From: Opitutus sp. GAS368
GTDB taxonomy: Bacteria > Verrucomicrobiota > Verrucomicrobiia > Opitutales > Opitutaceae
Length of the DNA: 64,000 nucleotides
Direction of reading: 5' to 3'
Assembly (NCBI GenBank): GCA_945903465.1
Contig: CAMDOF010000009.1
Span: forward strand, 1-64,000
The notes below the pieces were generated by a model. That model had not been told where the DNA came from. It made no database searches and was given only the letters and a program-made list of their open reading frames with translations. Positions 26,878 through 36,160 of the stretch are shown piece by piece. Position 1 is the stretch's first letter. The number at the start of each line of letters is the position of its first letter. A program made the position numbers and the translations under genes.

Positions 26878-29800
26878 GTGAACACTCAGAAGATTCCCGT
26901 TCGGTTCGATCAATGGCGGCGCCGGGCGATGACAGACGTGAGCCGATGGATCGGCGGGGCGCTCGCCGCGGCGGCAATTCCTGCCGCGGTGTTCGCTCAA
27001 CACTCACCGATCGCACCGCCGCCCGCCACCGCGGACGTCGTCGAACTCAGCCCCTTCACCGTCAACACCAGCCGTGACGTCGGCTACCAAGCGGAGAACA
27101 CTCTCGCCGGCAGCCGGCTCAACGCGAAGCTCCGCGACACGCCGGGCTCGGTGTCGGCCTTCACGCGGGAGTTTCTCGACGACCTCGCCATCACGGACAT
27201 CAAACAGCTAGTCGAATACTCGGTGAGCTCCGAGGTGGATACGCAGGCGCGAGTCTCCGGCTCGGGCCAGAACGCGTTCATCAACGCGCAGAATCTTAAC
27301 GGCGGCATCCTCACTCGCGGCATCGCGGCGAGTCAGGGGCTCGACTACTTCACGAGCATCGGACCGGGGGATGGTTATCGCATCGGGCGCTACGACGACA
27401 GCCGTGGGCCCAACAGCATTCTCTTCGGTATTGGCGCGGTCGGCGGCATCATTAATCAATCGTCCAAGGTCGCCACACCCTATCGCGACAGCGCGAACGT
27501 GCGCCACGGGTTTGGCTCGTGGAGCCGCAGCCGGGTTGAATTCGACGCAAATCTTGTGCTCAAGAAAGACCGGCTCGCGTTGCTCGTCGCGGCGGTGGAT
27601 CAAAAAAATACGGGTTGGCGCAATTTCGACTATCAGGACAAAAAGCGCATCTTCGGTTCGCTCAACGTACGGCCGACCTCGCGTCTCACGTTCATGGTGA
27701 TGGGCGAGACCGGCCGCGATGTGAACGCGATCCTGCGCTCGGGCTTGGAATCTGAGGAACTGCTCGCATGGTATGACAACCGCGCGGCAAAAGGCGTGGA
27801 CGCGGTGACCTTCACGCCCACAACGGCGCTGCCCAACGCCGCCCAGATTGCGCTGGGGGTGACGGGACGGAACGGTGCCAGCGGCGGGCTTAACCACCGC
27901 CTCACGTTGATCGAAAACAACGGCGTGTTTTTTGACGCGATTGGCACCTATCTTTCCGGAACCTACAACAACTCCGCCGTCCGCTCGCCCGATGGCAGCG
28001 CCGGCCACACCGGCGGCACCCTCCGCATCAGCGACGCGACGGTCTACCCGATTTTCAACAACGCGTCCGGGCCTGGCATGAACCGTGAGCAGACCGTTTC
28101 GAACTACACCCTGACGGCTGACTATCGGTTCTCAGATCGCCTCTTTCTGAACGTCGCTCACAATTACCAGGAGACCAACGCCGTGCTGAATCTCATGGTG
28201 GGTGCCAGCCCGGTCCTGCGGGCCGATCCGAACCGCGTGATCGGTCTTGGCGGGGCGCCGAATCCTTTTGCCGGCCGGCTCTACTTCGACGGCGACTGGC
28301 GGCGCGACAGGCATTTAAAAACCTATCGCGAGACGCGCGCGTCGCTTTCGTATTTGGTCGACACCAAATCGCGTTGGTTCGGCCGGCACAGCCTCGTCGG
28401 GTTCGCCTCGCATTCGTACGATTTTGACACGCGGACGAATACCTGGCTCGTGCTAGCGGGGCGCCCGTTCAGCGCCGATCCGATCAATGCGAATAATCGC
28501 GTGACCGTGCGAAATTACCTGACAGAGGGAAACTACGAAACCTATCGCGTGGGCGACTGGCGCTCAGTGCCGGCGACGATTCCTTTTGGCGGACAAACCT
28601 ACCGGACGGTCTACGCGAACGATCCGGCGACGGGCGGTACGAGCGCGGGCGCGATTCAGGAGACCGATTCGCTGCTTGGCGCGCTGCAAAGCCACTTTTT
28701 GGGCGACCGGCTCGTCGCCACCTTCGGTTATCGCGGGGACCGCGTAAAGCTCGACGCACTCGGCTACCGGAACGATCCGATTTTGGGTGACGTGGTTGAT
28801 GCCGATCCCGCGAAATATACGACGAATCATTTTGCGGGAAAGACCCGGACGACCGGCTTAGTGTATCACGTCATGGCCGCGATTTCTTTGCTCGCGAACC
28901 GATCGTCAAGTGTAAGCGTGCCCTCGTTCAACCGCACGGTGTTTCCCAATGGTAATCTCGCTGGCGCCCCGGTTGGTCAAGGCGCCGACTACGGTGTGAG
29001 CCTTGATTTGTTTGGCGGCCGGCTGAACGCGAAGTTGGTTTATTTCAAGTCGGCGGAGCGGGGGGCGACCGGGTCGTTCATTGCAAACGGGGCGTTCAGC
29101 AATCGCAATCAGCGTGTGGTGGAGGCATTCGGCGGCGTGCTGGCCGGTGCCAACCTGCCGTTTACGACAAGCCAGTGGCAGGCCCTCACGGCAACCTACG
29201 TCCCCAACATCTCGGGCGCGCTTTCGGATTTCAATTCGTCCGGTTACGAGGCGCGCCTGACGGCGAACCTGACGAGGGACTGGCGTTTCGTGCTCAATTA
29301 CTCCTACACCGACTCGGCCCGCTCCAACCTCTACAACGAAGCTCTCGCCTGGTATGGGTTAAAGACGGAGGCCGGTGGCCTGGCCAAGCAGGGCGTGACC
29401 CAAAACGCCGCTGGCCAATTCGTGATCGATCCAAACGCCTATGTTGCGGGCGGCACGGTATCGAAATGGATCGAGCTGGGCGCGACGCGGCCCGCGGCGA
29501 ATCCCGCGACGCTCTCGACCAGCGCGTCCGTCACCGTGGCGCAGGAGTTATTCAATCTCGTCGATGACATAAATTCCTCGAAACAGGATCAGGAGAAACG
29601 ATGGGGCCTGCGGCCGCACAAGCTGAGCCTGTTCACCGCGTATGATTTCAAGAAAGGGTGGGCGAAGGGCGGGTCGGCCGGCGGAGGCTGGCGCTGGCGC
29701 AGCGCGAACATCATCGGCGCCGATGCGGCTGGCAAGGAGCTGACCGGCCGCCCGCTTTCCTACGTCGATCTCATGCTGCGCTATACCCGGAAATTCAAAA

Positions 29801-29988
29801 CGCTCCCGGGTACTTTTAGTTTTCAAGTCAACGTCAGCAACGTGCTCGACAATTCGGATCCCGTGCCCGTCCGCCTGTTGACGAACGACCTTAGCTACGT
29901 GCTACCCGGCGGCCGCGGTGTGCCGTTTGGCCGGCTCGATCTCATCGATCCTCGGGAAGCCCGGTTCACGACGACGTATTCGTTTTGA
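26878..29988 (+). CDS. TonB-dependent outer-membrane receptor
   Basis: A 1036-residue outer-membrane receptor. After a signal sequence (AAAAIPAAVFAQ) it carries a TonB-box-like ELSPFTVNTSRD, a plug domain (about 75-220, with RDTPGSVSAFTREFLDDLA and DSRGPNSILFGIGAVGG), a 22-strand-barrel-sized C-terminal region, and a final aromatic residue (RFTTTYSF). The start is a GTG; an ATG 51 bases downstream also gives a usable signal peptide. With the esterase and sulfatase directly upstream, uptake of a sulfated oligosaccharide or a similar glycan fragment is likely. The plug sequence is typical of the large Opitutaceae TonB receptors. Confidence 0.92.
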   Translation: MNTQKIPVRFDQWRRRAMTDVSRWIGGALAAAAIPAAVFAQHSPIAPPPATADVVELSPFTVNTSRDVGYQAENTLAGSRLNAKLRDTPGSVSAFTREFLDDLAITDIKQLVEYSVSSEVDTQARVSGSGQNAFINAQNLNGGILTRGIAASQGLDYFTSIGPGDGYRIGRYDDSRGPNSILFGIGAVGGIINQSSKVATPYRDSANVRHGFGSWSRSRVEFDANLVLKKDRLALLVAAVDQKNTGWRNFDYQDKKRIFGSLNVRPTSRLTFMVMGETGRDVNAILRSGLESEELLAWYDNRAAKGVDAVTFTPTTALPNAAQIALGVTGRNGASGGLNHRLTLIENNGVFFDAIGTYLSGTYNNSAVRSPDGSAGHTGGTLRISDATVYPIFNNASGPGMNREQTVSNYTLTADYRFSDRLFLNVAHNYQETNAVLNLMVGASPVLRADPNRVIGLGGAPNPFAGRLYFDGDWRRDRHLKTYRETRASLSYLVDTKSRWFGRHSLVGFASHSYDFDTRTNTWLVLAGRPFSADPINANNRVTVRNYLTEGNYETYRVGDWRSVPATIPFGGQTYRTVYANDPATGGTSAGAIQETDSLLGALQSHFLGDRLVATFGYRGDRVKLDALGYRNDPILGDVVDADPAKYTTNHFAGKTRTTGLVYHVMAAISLLANRSSSVSVPSFNRTVFPNGNLAGAPVGQGADYGVSLDLFGGRLNAKLVYFKSAERGATGSFIANGAFSNRNQRVVEAFGGVLAGANLPFTTSQWQALTATYVPNISGALSDFNSSGYEARLTANLTRDWRFVLNYSYTDSARSNLYNEALAWYGLKTEAGGLAKQGVTQNAAGQFVIDPNAYVAGGTVSKWIELGATRPAANPATLSTSASVTVAQELFNLVDDINSSKQDQEKRWGLRPHKLSLFTAYDFKKGWAKGGSAGGGWRWRSANIIGADAAGKELTGRPLSYVDLMLRYTRKFKTLPGTFSFQVNVSNVLDNSDPVPVRLLTNDLSYVLPGGRGVPFGRLDLIDPREARFTTTYSF

Positions 29989-30126
29989 GGGTGGGAGGAT
30001 TTATAGGCGCCCTCTTAATCCCCCCACAAATCCAGTTTTCCTGGCGCTGGCAAAAGTCCGATGCGACGGCGTGCCGCTCTGGCCAGCAACGAACAGACAA
30101 CGACAACGAATGAGCCAACGATAGTC

Positions 30127-30459
30127 TCAACTGAAAGCAACCAACCGCGTTGTGCAAAGTGAACCAATTGGGCCGAGGGCGTTTGCCTCAGAGTTTTTAC
30201 CCACTTGGCCCAAGCGGGCGGTGCGCGCCGGCTGCACCGCCGCGTGCCGCTGCTCGGCCCACTGCGTCAGCGCCTTCCGGCCGAACTAGCGCGTGCGCTC
30301 CACGATTACGTCCTCGGCTTCGTCACCGGTGTTGATCGCGCCAGCACGATTTGCCACCTCGTCGAGGAGTGCGGCCATTTGCGCCGGCAATTGCCGTTGG
30401 CGCTGCCGCCGCGTCACCACGGCCAACGTTTCTTCAGCAGACATCGCGGATAGATTCAT
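30127..30459 (-). pseudogene. Relic of a transposase N-terminus (ISKra4-like, tentative)
   Basis: Reading on the minus strand gives MSAEETLAVVTRRQRQRQ, then QMAALLDEVANRAG and, after the stop at 30286-30288 (TAG), FGRKALTQWAEQRHAAVQP. A one-base change from CAG would restore the frame. The layout resembles the N-termini of ISKra4-type transposases, which carry a helical segment before the zinc ribbon. The frame ends inside the right-hand 28-nt repeat. The call is based on recollection and is only tentative. Confidence 0.4.
30138..30165. repeat. 28-nt direct repeat, right boundary of a probable island
   Basis: This is the second copy of the boundary repeat (CAACCAACCGCGTTGTGCAA continuing into AGTGAACC), in the same orientation as the copy at 23562. 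The two differ at three of 28 positions. It overlaps the end of the transposase relic. Confidence 0.6.
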
Positions 30460-30678
30460 CCCATTGGAACGTGCTGTGCTCCTCAGTTTTCTTTAGCTCA
30501 AAGCTAGTTGCTTCTTCCTTCGTCACTTACCCGCTCATCCAAACTCCCCTCCCCTGTCTTGGTCCGGACTTCGCGGCCGCTGACTTCACTGCCAATTAAA
30601 TCCAAATTCAGACATCCGGCCAGACCTCGCTTGACCTCAGATCAATCAGCGTAAACTCTCTTAAGATTTCGCCATTCC

Positions 30679-31323
30679 ATGTCCTCGCTGAATTCTCGCA
30701 TTTTTCACATCATCATTCTCTCTGCTATCGCCCCTTGCTTGCCGTTCGTCCGGTCTGCGCAGAATGACTCGGCGATGGCGGGAGATGGCAGAAAATCCAG
30801 TGCACTAACAACCAGCGACTACCTTCTTCAGCCGCAAGATACCCTTCGAGTCCAAGTCTACCAAGAGGATGATATTAATAAACAAGGCGAGGTGAGCATC
30901 TCGCAAGAATTTACCATTTTCCTGCCCCTCATCGGCAACATTAACCTCAAGGGCAAGACCGCCCGTCAGGCTGAAGTGATGATCCGCGATCTTTACGACA
31001 AGGACTATCTCGTAAAACCTCAAGTAAGCGTAATCGTGACGAAGTACGCGGAGCGTAGCGTCAACGTGTTCGGGGCCGTCAACTCGGCCGGCCGCAAGCT
31101 TTTCCCGCCCGAGCGGGGGCTAACGATTCTCGACGCCATCTCTCTCGCCGGAGGCCATAGTCGGCTCGCGGATCTTAAAAAAGTGAAACTCACGCGCAGT
31201 ACCGGTGACGGGGATCCCATAACCACCACCATTAACGTTGATGAGATCATGAAAGGCGGCGGCAAAGATTCCGTCAGACTGAACCCCGACGACGTCATCT
31301 TCGTCGGAGAGCGGCTGCTCTAA
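30679..31323 (+). CDS. Wza-like polysaccharide export protein
   Basis: A 214-residue periplasmic/outer-membrane export protein with a signal segment at residues 5-27. It carries a Poly_export domain (YLLQPQDTLRVQVYQEDDI, about 48-125) and an SLBB domain (about 128-205; VNVFGAVNSAGRKLF). It would form or line the channel for exopolysaccharide or capsule. It is followed by the Wzc-like kinase after a 140-bp gap. It is shorter than Wza, so the outer-membrane helix is probably missing. Confidence 0.88.
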   Translation: MSSLNSRIFHIIILSAIAPCLPFVRSAQNDSAMAGDGRKSSALTTSDYLLQPQDTLRVQVYQEDDINKQGEVSISQEFTIFLPLIGNINLKGKTARQAEVMIRDLYDKDYLVKPQVSVIVTKYAERSVNVFGAVNSAGRKLFPPERGLTILDAISLAGGHSRLADLKKVKLTRSTGDGDPITTTINVDEIMKGGGKDSVRLNPDDVIFVGERLL

Positions 31324-31463
31324 ACCGAGCCGAGTTCCCAACAAAACCACGCCGCCCAGGGGCCTGAGTACTGCGTCTGAACGGGCTCTCCGACTAAAGA
31401 GCAGCGCAAGTCGTCCGATTCAAAGGCGGCGAATGATTATCCTCAACTTTACTTTTTAAAATC

Positions 31464-33677
31464 ATGGCAACGGAAATTGGTCAGAAATTAACATCGGAAA
31501 GCAGCAGCTACGGCTATAACTACGGAGGTTACGCCGCTGGTAACTACGGCGAGGGAGGATCATCTGGCGGTAGCGCCCAGCGGACGATGCAGGATTACCT
31601 GCTGGTCCTGAGAGAACGCCTTTGGTACGTGGTCGTCGTTTTTCTGATCGTGATCTCGAGCGCCACGATCTATACCGTCAACCAGCCTAAAATCTATGAG
31701 TCACGCGCGACCGTGCAGATTTTCCGCCGAGAGGCGGCCGTGCTGCAGATTCAGCAAGTCATGGATACGGATATCCGCGGCGCGGAGGACCTCAATACTC
31801 AGATGAAAATCATCGAGAGCGCGCGCCTGACCCAACGCGTGGTTGAGCGGCTGAAGGGCGATGACCTAAAAGCCTTTCTCTTGCCCTACGAGAACGACCA
31901 AACGGGCGGGTCGGTGGCGGACATTTTGGCGAACAACCGCAAGGCGCTGCTCCAAAGGCTCACTCTCATCGTTACCATCTCCTATCAACATCAGAATCGG
32001 CTCATCGCAGCCAAAATCGCTAATTTTTACGCGGAAGAGTACATCAACCATAACTTGGCGATGAAGACGCTCGAGTCGTCCAAGGCGATTGACGACCTCA
32101 AAGCAACCGTCGTTGAACAACAAAAACGCGTCGAAAAGATGGCGTCTGATCTCCAAGATTTCAGGGAGAAAACCATCATGGTATCGCTCGATCAGCGCAA
32201 AGACATCGTCAACGAGTCATTGAAATCAGCCAATTCGCAATTGGGGGCAACCAAAAGCCTTTTGAGCTCCGCCGAAGTCCGCTTGAACCAACTGAAGGAA
32301 CTCCAAGCCAAAGGGGGCGACCCCACGGACTTACCATTTATTGCGAGCAACTCTTTAATCAATAACCTGACCAGCCAGCTCGCGACGCAGAAAATCGCCC
32401 TCGCCACGCTGCAAGAACACTATCGGTCTGGCCATCCCAAATACATTCAGGCGGCTAATTCGTTGACGCAAACTGAGCGGGAATTAAAACGCGCCGTGGC
32501 GACGGCCAGCGCCCAAGTAGAATCCGAATACCAAAACGCCCTCAGGAACTCTCAGCAACAACAGCTGGAGTTAACCAAGCGGCGGCAAGAGTCGCTCGAT
32601 CTGGATCGCGCCGCCCTTGAATACAACAATCGCGAACGGGAATTGAAGACGAACGAACAAATCCTGCAGACGATTGTTGGCCGCAGTCGCGAAACCACGA
32701 TGACGAGCAGCATCAGCAGTCAGAACGCTCGCATCGTCGACATCGCCGTTCCCAGCATGGAGGGTAAATTCATCTCACCGAACATTCCACTCAACCTCGG
32801 CCTAGGAGTCGTTGGCGGGCTGGGGCTCGGCCTCGCGTTTGCCTTCTTGGTCGCCTTCCTCGATGATCGGGTGAAGAGCTCCTACGATGTGGAGGCCGTC
32901 GTCGGCCTGCCTTTGATCGGTATTATACCGCAAATCAAAAAACTGGAGGTGACCGAACGCGCTCAGATCGTGACCAATCAAAAAGACCGCCAGGTGGCGG
33001 AAGCATTTCTCACACTCCATGCCACCATGCGGTTGAAAGACGAAAGCAAGAACGCGAAGTGTATTCTCACAACGAGCACGATTCCCGGCGAGGGTAAAAC
33101 CTTCTGCACGATCAACCTCGCGCTCACGTTCGCCTCCCACGGCGAGCGGGTTGCCATCGTCGACTGCGATCTCCGCAAGCCGAACGTCCACACCTCGTTG
33201 GGATTGGAGAATGCCCGCGGGGTGATCGATATCTGCGCCGGCACCGCGACCATCGAACAATGCGTGCTGAAAAACGTGCATCCGAACATGGACGTGATCA
33301 CCACCGGTGGACGCGCGAAAAACCCGACGCAAATTCTCAATAGCAAAGCCTTCGAGGAAATGATTGCCACTCTCCGCATACGCTATGATCGCGTCTTTTT
33401 CGACACTCCGCCGTTGGCCGCGGTCAGCGACGCCCAAATCATCCTTCCCTTAATGGACGGCTCCGTATTCGCGATCTTCTTCAACAAAGTGCGCCGGAAG
33501 GCGGCCCAGTTCGCTGCCAAGAAGCTCGCAGAAGGGAACGTGCCCGTCTTCGGCGCCGTCCTCAACGGTCTCAACCTGGCCGTTTCGGGCTACTATTATG
33601 CGCAATATTACGACAAATCCTACAAGGATTATTACGTAGCTGCGGCCAATCGCGAAGGCGAGGCTCAGGAACGTTAG
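31464..33677 (+). CDS. Wzc-like chain-length determinant with bacterial tyrosine kinase domain
   Basis: A 737-residue inner-membrane protein controlling polysaccharide chain length. It has a Gly/Tyr-rich N-terminal tail (SSYGYNYGGYAAGNYGEGG), a Wzz domain with TM1 near 55-75, a long coiled coil (about 200-400), TM2 near 455, and a BY-kinase with Walker A PGEGKTF (Lys545) and Walker A' VDCDLRK (Asp567, Asp569). The C-terminus carries the tyrosine cluster YYYAQYYDKSYKDYY that is the autophosphorylation site in this family. A tyrosine-rich N-terminal tail is unusual. Confidence 0.92.
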   Translation: MATEIGQKLTSESSSYGYNYGGYAAGNYGEGGSSGGSAQRTMQDYLLVLRERLWYVVVVFLIVISSATIYTVNQPKIYESRATVQIFRREAAVLQIQQVMDTDIRGAEDLNTQMKIIESARLTQRVVERLKGDDLKAFLLPYENDQTGGSVADILANNRKALLQRLTLIVTISYQHQNRLIAAKIANFYAEEYINHNLAMKTLESSKAIDDLKATVVEQQKRVEKMASDLQDFREKTIMVSLDQRKDIVNESLKSANSQLGATKSLLSSAEVRLNQLKELQAKGGDPTDLPFIASNSLINNLTSQLATQKIALATLQEHYRSGHPKYIQAANSLTQTERELKRAVATASAQVESEYQNALRNSQQQQLELTKRRQESLDLDRAALEYNNRERELKTNEQILQTIVGRSRETTMTSSISSQNARIVDIAVPSMEGKFISPNIPLNLGLGVVGGLGLGLAFAFLVAFLDDRVKSSYDVEAVVGLPLIGIIPQIKKLEVTERAQIVTNQKDRQVAEAFLTLHATMRLKDESKNAKCILTTSTIPGEGKTFCTINLALTFASHGERVAIVDCDLRKPNVHTSLGLENARGVIDICAGTATIEQCVLKNVHPNMDVITTGGRAKNPTQILNSKAFEEMIATLRIRYDRVFFDTPPLAAVSDAQIILPLMDGSVFAIFFNKVRRKAAQFAAKKLAEGNVPVFGAVLNGLNLAVSGYYYAQYYDKSYKDYYVAAANREGEAQER

Positions 33678-33892
33678 AGAGACGGCCGGCGTCCGCCGAG
33701 ACCCACAAAGCCGAAGGAACCGCGGAACCGATCCGGGCGCCGGCACCACGCGGAGTCACGCCGACCGCCCCAGCGCCCTTCGAACTCCGATGGTCAGCCC
33801 GACCTAACGACCGCCAATTAGACCAGGCGGCCCGCGGGAGTCGGAGCGCGCGAAACCACGGCGCGCCCTCGCGCTGCTCGGCTTGAGCTATC

Positions 33893-34639
33893 TCAGCCGA
33901 GCCACTGCTCAAACTTAACGGCATCTTCAGGCAAATCCACGCCGATCGTCAGATCGTCCGTAAGATCACACGCGATCTCGTAACCATTTTCGAGTACGCG
34001 CAACTGCTCGAGCTTTTCGATTTGTTCCAGCCGGCCCAGCGGCAACGTGGCAATCTTCTGCAAAAGATCAGCCCGGTAACCGTAGAGCCCAAGATGCTTG
34101 AAACAGGGCTGCGCCAGCACCCAGGCATCGTCAACAACCCCCGCCCGATCCCGCGCGTAGGGCAGTGGCGAACGAGAAAAAAACAACGCCCGACGCACCG
34201 CCGGCGCCAACACCACTTTGACCTGATTCGGATTCGCAAAATCAGCCGCGCGTCGAAAGGGGGTTGCCAGCGTCGCCATCGGCACCCCACTGGCGAGTAA
34301 AGCCGCCAGCATACGAATCTGGCCCCCTGACACCAACGGTTCGTCCGCCTGTACATTCACCACCCTATCTGCCCCCACGATGCGGTTGGCTTCCGCCAGA
34401 CGATCGGTCCCCGATTGATGCGCGGCACTGGTCATGATCACTGAAAAACCCGCTGCGCCGAGGCACTCGGCTAGGAGAGGGTGATCCACGGCAAAATAAA
34501 GCGGGAACTCTGGGGCCTCTCGCGCAATCCGGGCCGCTACCCAGAGCACCAGCGGTCGCCCTTTAATCATATGCAGCAACTTGCGCGGAAATCGCGTCGA
34601 TTCCAAGCGGCAAGGGACGATGATTGCAGTCTGGGCCAT
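33893..34639 (-). CDS. kdsB: 3-deoxy-manno-octulosonate cytidylyltransferase
   Basis: Activates Kdo as CMP-Kdo for lipopolysaccharide inner core. The 248-residue protein starts with the nucleotide-binding loop [16 protein letters not shown], has [10 protein letters not shown] and the [14 protein letters not shown] ending of KdsB. The ATG is chosen by family start; a 12-residue extension is rejected. It faces the HPr gene and ends toward the Wzc gene. Its presence implies a Kdo-containing LPS. Confidence 0.92.
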   Translation of the reverse strand: MAQTAIIVPCRLESTRFPRKLLHMIKGRPLVLWVAARIAREAPEFPLYFAVDHPLLAECLGAAGFSVIMTSAAHQSGTDRLAEANRIVGADRVVNVQADEPLVSGGQIRMLAALLASGVPMATLATPFRRAADFANPNQVKVVLAPAVRRALFFSRSPLPYARDRAGVVDDAWVLAQPCFKHLGLYGYRADLLQKIATLPLGRLEQIEKLEQLRVLENGYEIACDLTDDLTIGVDLPEDAVKFEQWLG

Positions 34640-34716
34640 GCCGGTGCAGGTTGTCGGCCCGTTTTTAAGTTGCAAGCCACCGACACCAACCGGACCGTCA
34701 TCCTACCCGTACCTAA

Positions 34717-35016
34717 ATGAACAAAAGTGATGCGTCATCGGCCAATCTCTCTTTGACCAAGGAGTTGGTAGTCCAGAACAAGATGGGAATCCACGCGCGC
34801 CCTGCTGCGATGATTGTGAGGATCACGAATAAATTCAAAGCCGATGTGTTCGTTGAAAAAGATGACGAACAGGTAAACGGAAAGAGTATTATGGGACTGA
34901 TGATGCTCGCCGCTGGCCGAGGATCGAAAGTGAAATTTATCGCAACGGGCGCCGACGCGGCCGCGCTCCTCACAGAAATCGAGGGGCTCTTCGCGCGGAA
35001 GTTCGAGGAGACTTAA
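34717..35016 (+). CDS. ptsH: HPr phosphocarrier protein
   Basis: A 99-residue HPr with the active His26 in NKMGIHARPAAMIV and the regulatory serine Ser57 in GKSIMGLMML; the distance of 31 equals that from His15 to Ser46 of ordinary HPr. It carries about ten extra N-terminal residues. No Enzyme I or EII genes are near, so it may be a regulatory HPr linked to HPr kinase rather than a sugar-transport component. The kdsB start is 77 bp away, so the two share a divergent promoter region. Confidence 0.92.
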   Translation: MNKSDASSANLSLTKELVVQNKMGIHARPAAMIVRITNKFKADVFVEKDDEQVNGKSIMGLMMLAAGRGSKVKFIATGADAAALLTEIEGLFARKFEET

Positions 35017-35164
35017 GCGGATCCCATCTATTCCACCCCACCACGCCAGGGCCGATTGGTTGGCTCTGGTCCGCCGGACAGCTCCGCCGGACTTCAACCG
35101 ATTGGCCCGACCCAGACAGACGCGCGGTCAAAATCAGCGGCCAGTCGATCTGCACCGAGCCGGG

Positions 35165-36001
35165 CTATAAACCGAAAAAACGGCGGGCATTCGCGCTGGT
35201 GATGAGCGCAAGCTCGTCAGGAGTAACGCTGAACACCTCATTCGCAGCGAAGTCAGCCGTGTACCGGAGGAAGGCCGGTTCGTTGGGCTGGCCGCGGTGG
35301 GGCACAGGCGTGAGGTAAGGGGCGTCTGTTTCGATCATGAGGCGCGCCAAACCCTGAGATTTCGCGGCCGCGCGGACCGCTCCCGCGCTTTTGTAAGTTA
35401 AGACGCCCGTAAACGACCCGAAGCCCCCTCGGCGCGACAGCTCGGCCATTTCCGCCTCCCCTTCCGTGAAGCAATGAAACACCACGCGCGCCCAATCGAC
35501 ACCGCTCGCATCGATCATATCGACACATTCGGCAAACGCTCCGCGGGAATGGACGACCACGGGACAACCGATTCTTTTCGCGATCAATAGCTGCGCGTGG
35601 AAGGCATCCCGCTGCCAGCTGAAAACCTTTGCGGCCTCCACGGGGTCTTTTGGCAGATGAAAACGATCCAACCCACACTCGCCCAACGCCACCGGTCGCA
35701 GCGGGCCGCCGGCACTCGCGCGCGCCCCAACCCCCGCTAATCCATCACCCCAGAACCCCGCCAAGGGCGCCAAAGTCGCTTCCCAAGTCGACTCAACCGC
35801 ACACGGGTGGAGGCCAACCGAATAGTGAACAACGCTCGGAAAATCGCCCGCCAGCCTCCGATATTCAACCCAGTCTTCCGGCGAAGTCCCAATCGTGATC
35901 ATCGCCTCAACCCCCGCCTTTTGGGCACGAGCAAGCGCGGCCGGCAAGGTGCCGTTTCTCAAAAATGATTCCAGATGAGTGTGGGTATCGATGAGGCCCA
36001 T
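35165..36001 (-). CDS. tatD: TatD-family metal-dependent hydrolase (DNase)
   Basis: A 278-residue TIM-barrel hydrolase with the metal ligands in place: IDTHTHLE (His7, His9), GECGLD, VVHSRG, HCFTEG and IETDAPYLTP. It is likely a 3'-5' exonuclease or DNase of the TatD type. There is no signal peptide. It is a single gene; the M32 peptidase gene upstream on the same strand is 159 bp away. Confidence 0.92.
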   Translation of the reverse strand: MGLIDTHTHLESFLRNGTLPAALARAQKAGVEAMITIGTSPEDWVEYRRLAGDFPSVVHYSVGLHPCAVESTWEATLAPLAGFWGDGLAGVGARASAGGPLRPVALGECGLDRFHLPKDPVEAAKVFSWQRDAFHAQLLIAKRIGCPVVVHSRGAFAECVDMIDASGVDWARVVFHCFTEGEAEMAELSRRGGFGSFTGVLTYKSAGAVRAAAKSQGLARLMIETDAPYLTPVPHRGQPNEPAFLRYTADFAANEVFSVTPDELALITSANARRFFGL

Positions 36002-36160
36002 AGTTTAGATCATCCGAGCCAAGAAGAGCTGCGCGCAGACACCACCCTAAACTACCCACCGACGCCCTGCGCAAACCCCATTAACCACGACGCTTGTCCG
36101 CCCCGGCCAGCCCCGCCGGACGCGCGGTGGAGCCATCCGGCCAACCACCGGAGGACGGCC

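Larger units (their letters stand above)
29989..30678. other. Gene-poor boundary region of the island
   Basis: No intact gene lies between the TonB receptor and the polysaccharide export gene. It holds the right-hand 28-nt repeat and a transposase relic with an in-frame stop, both annotated separately. From about 30460 to 30678 the sequence is less GC-rich and probably carries the promoter of the export operon, though no specific promoter elements are called. Confidence 0.5.
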
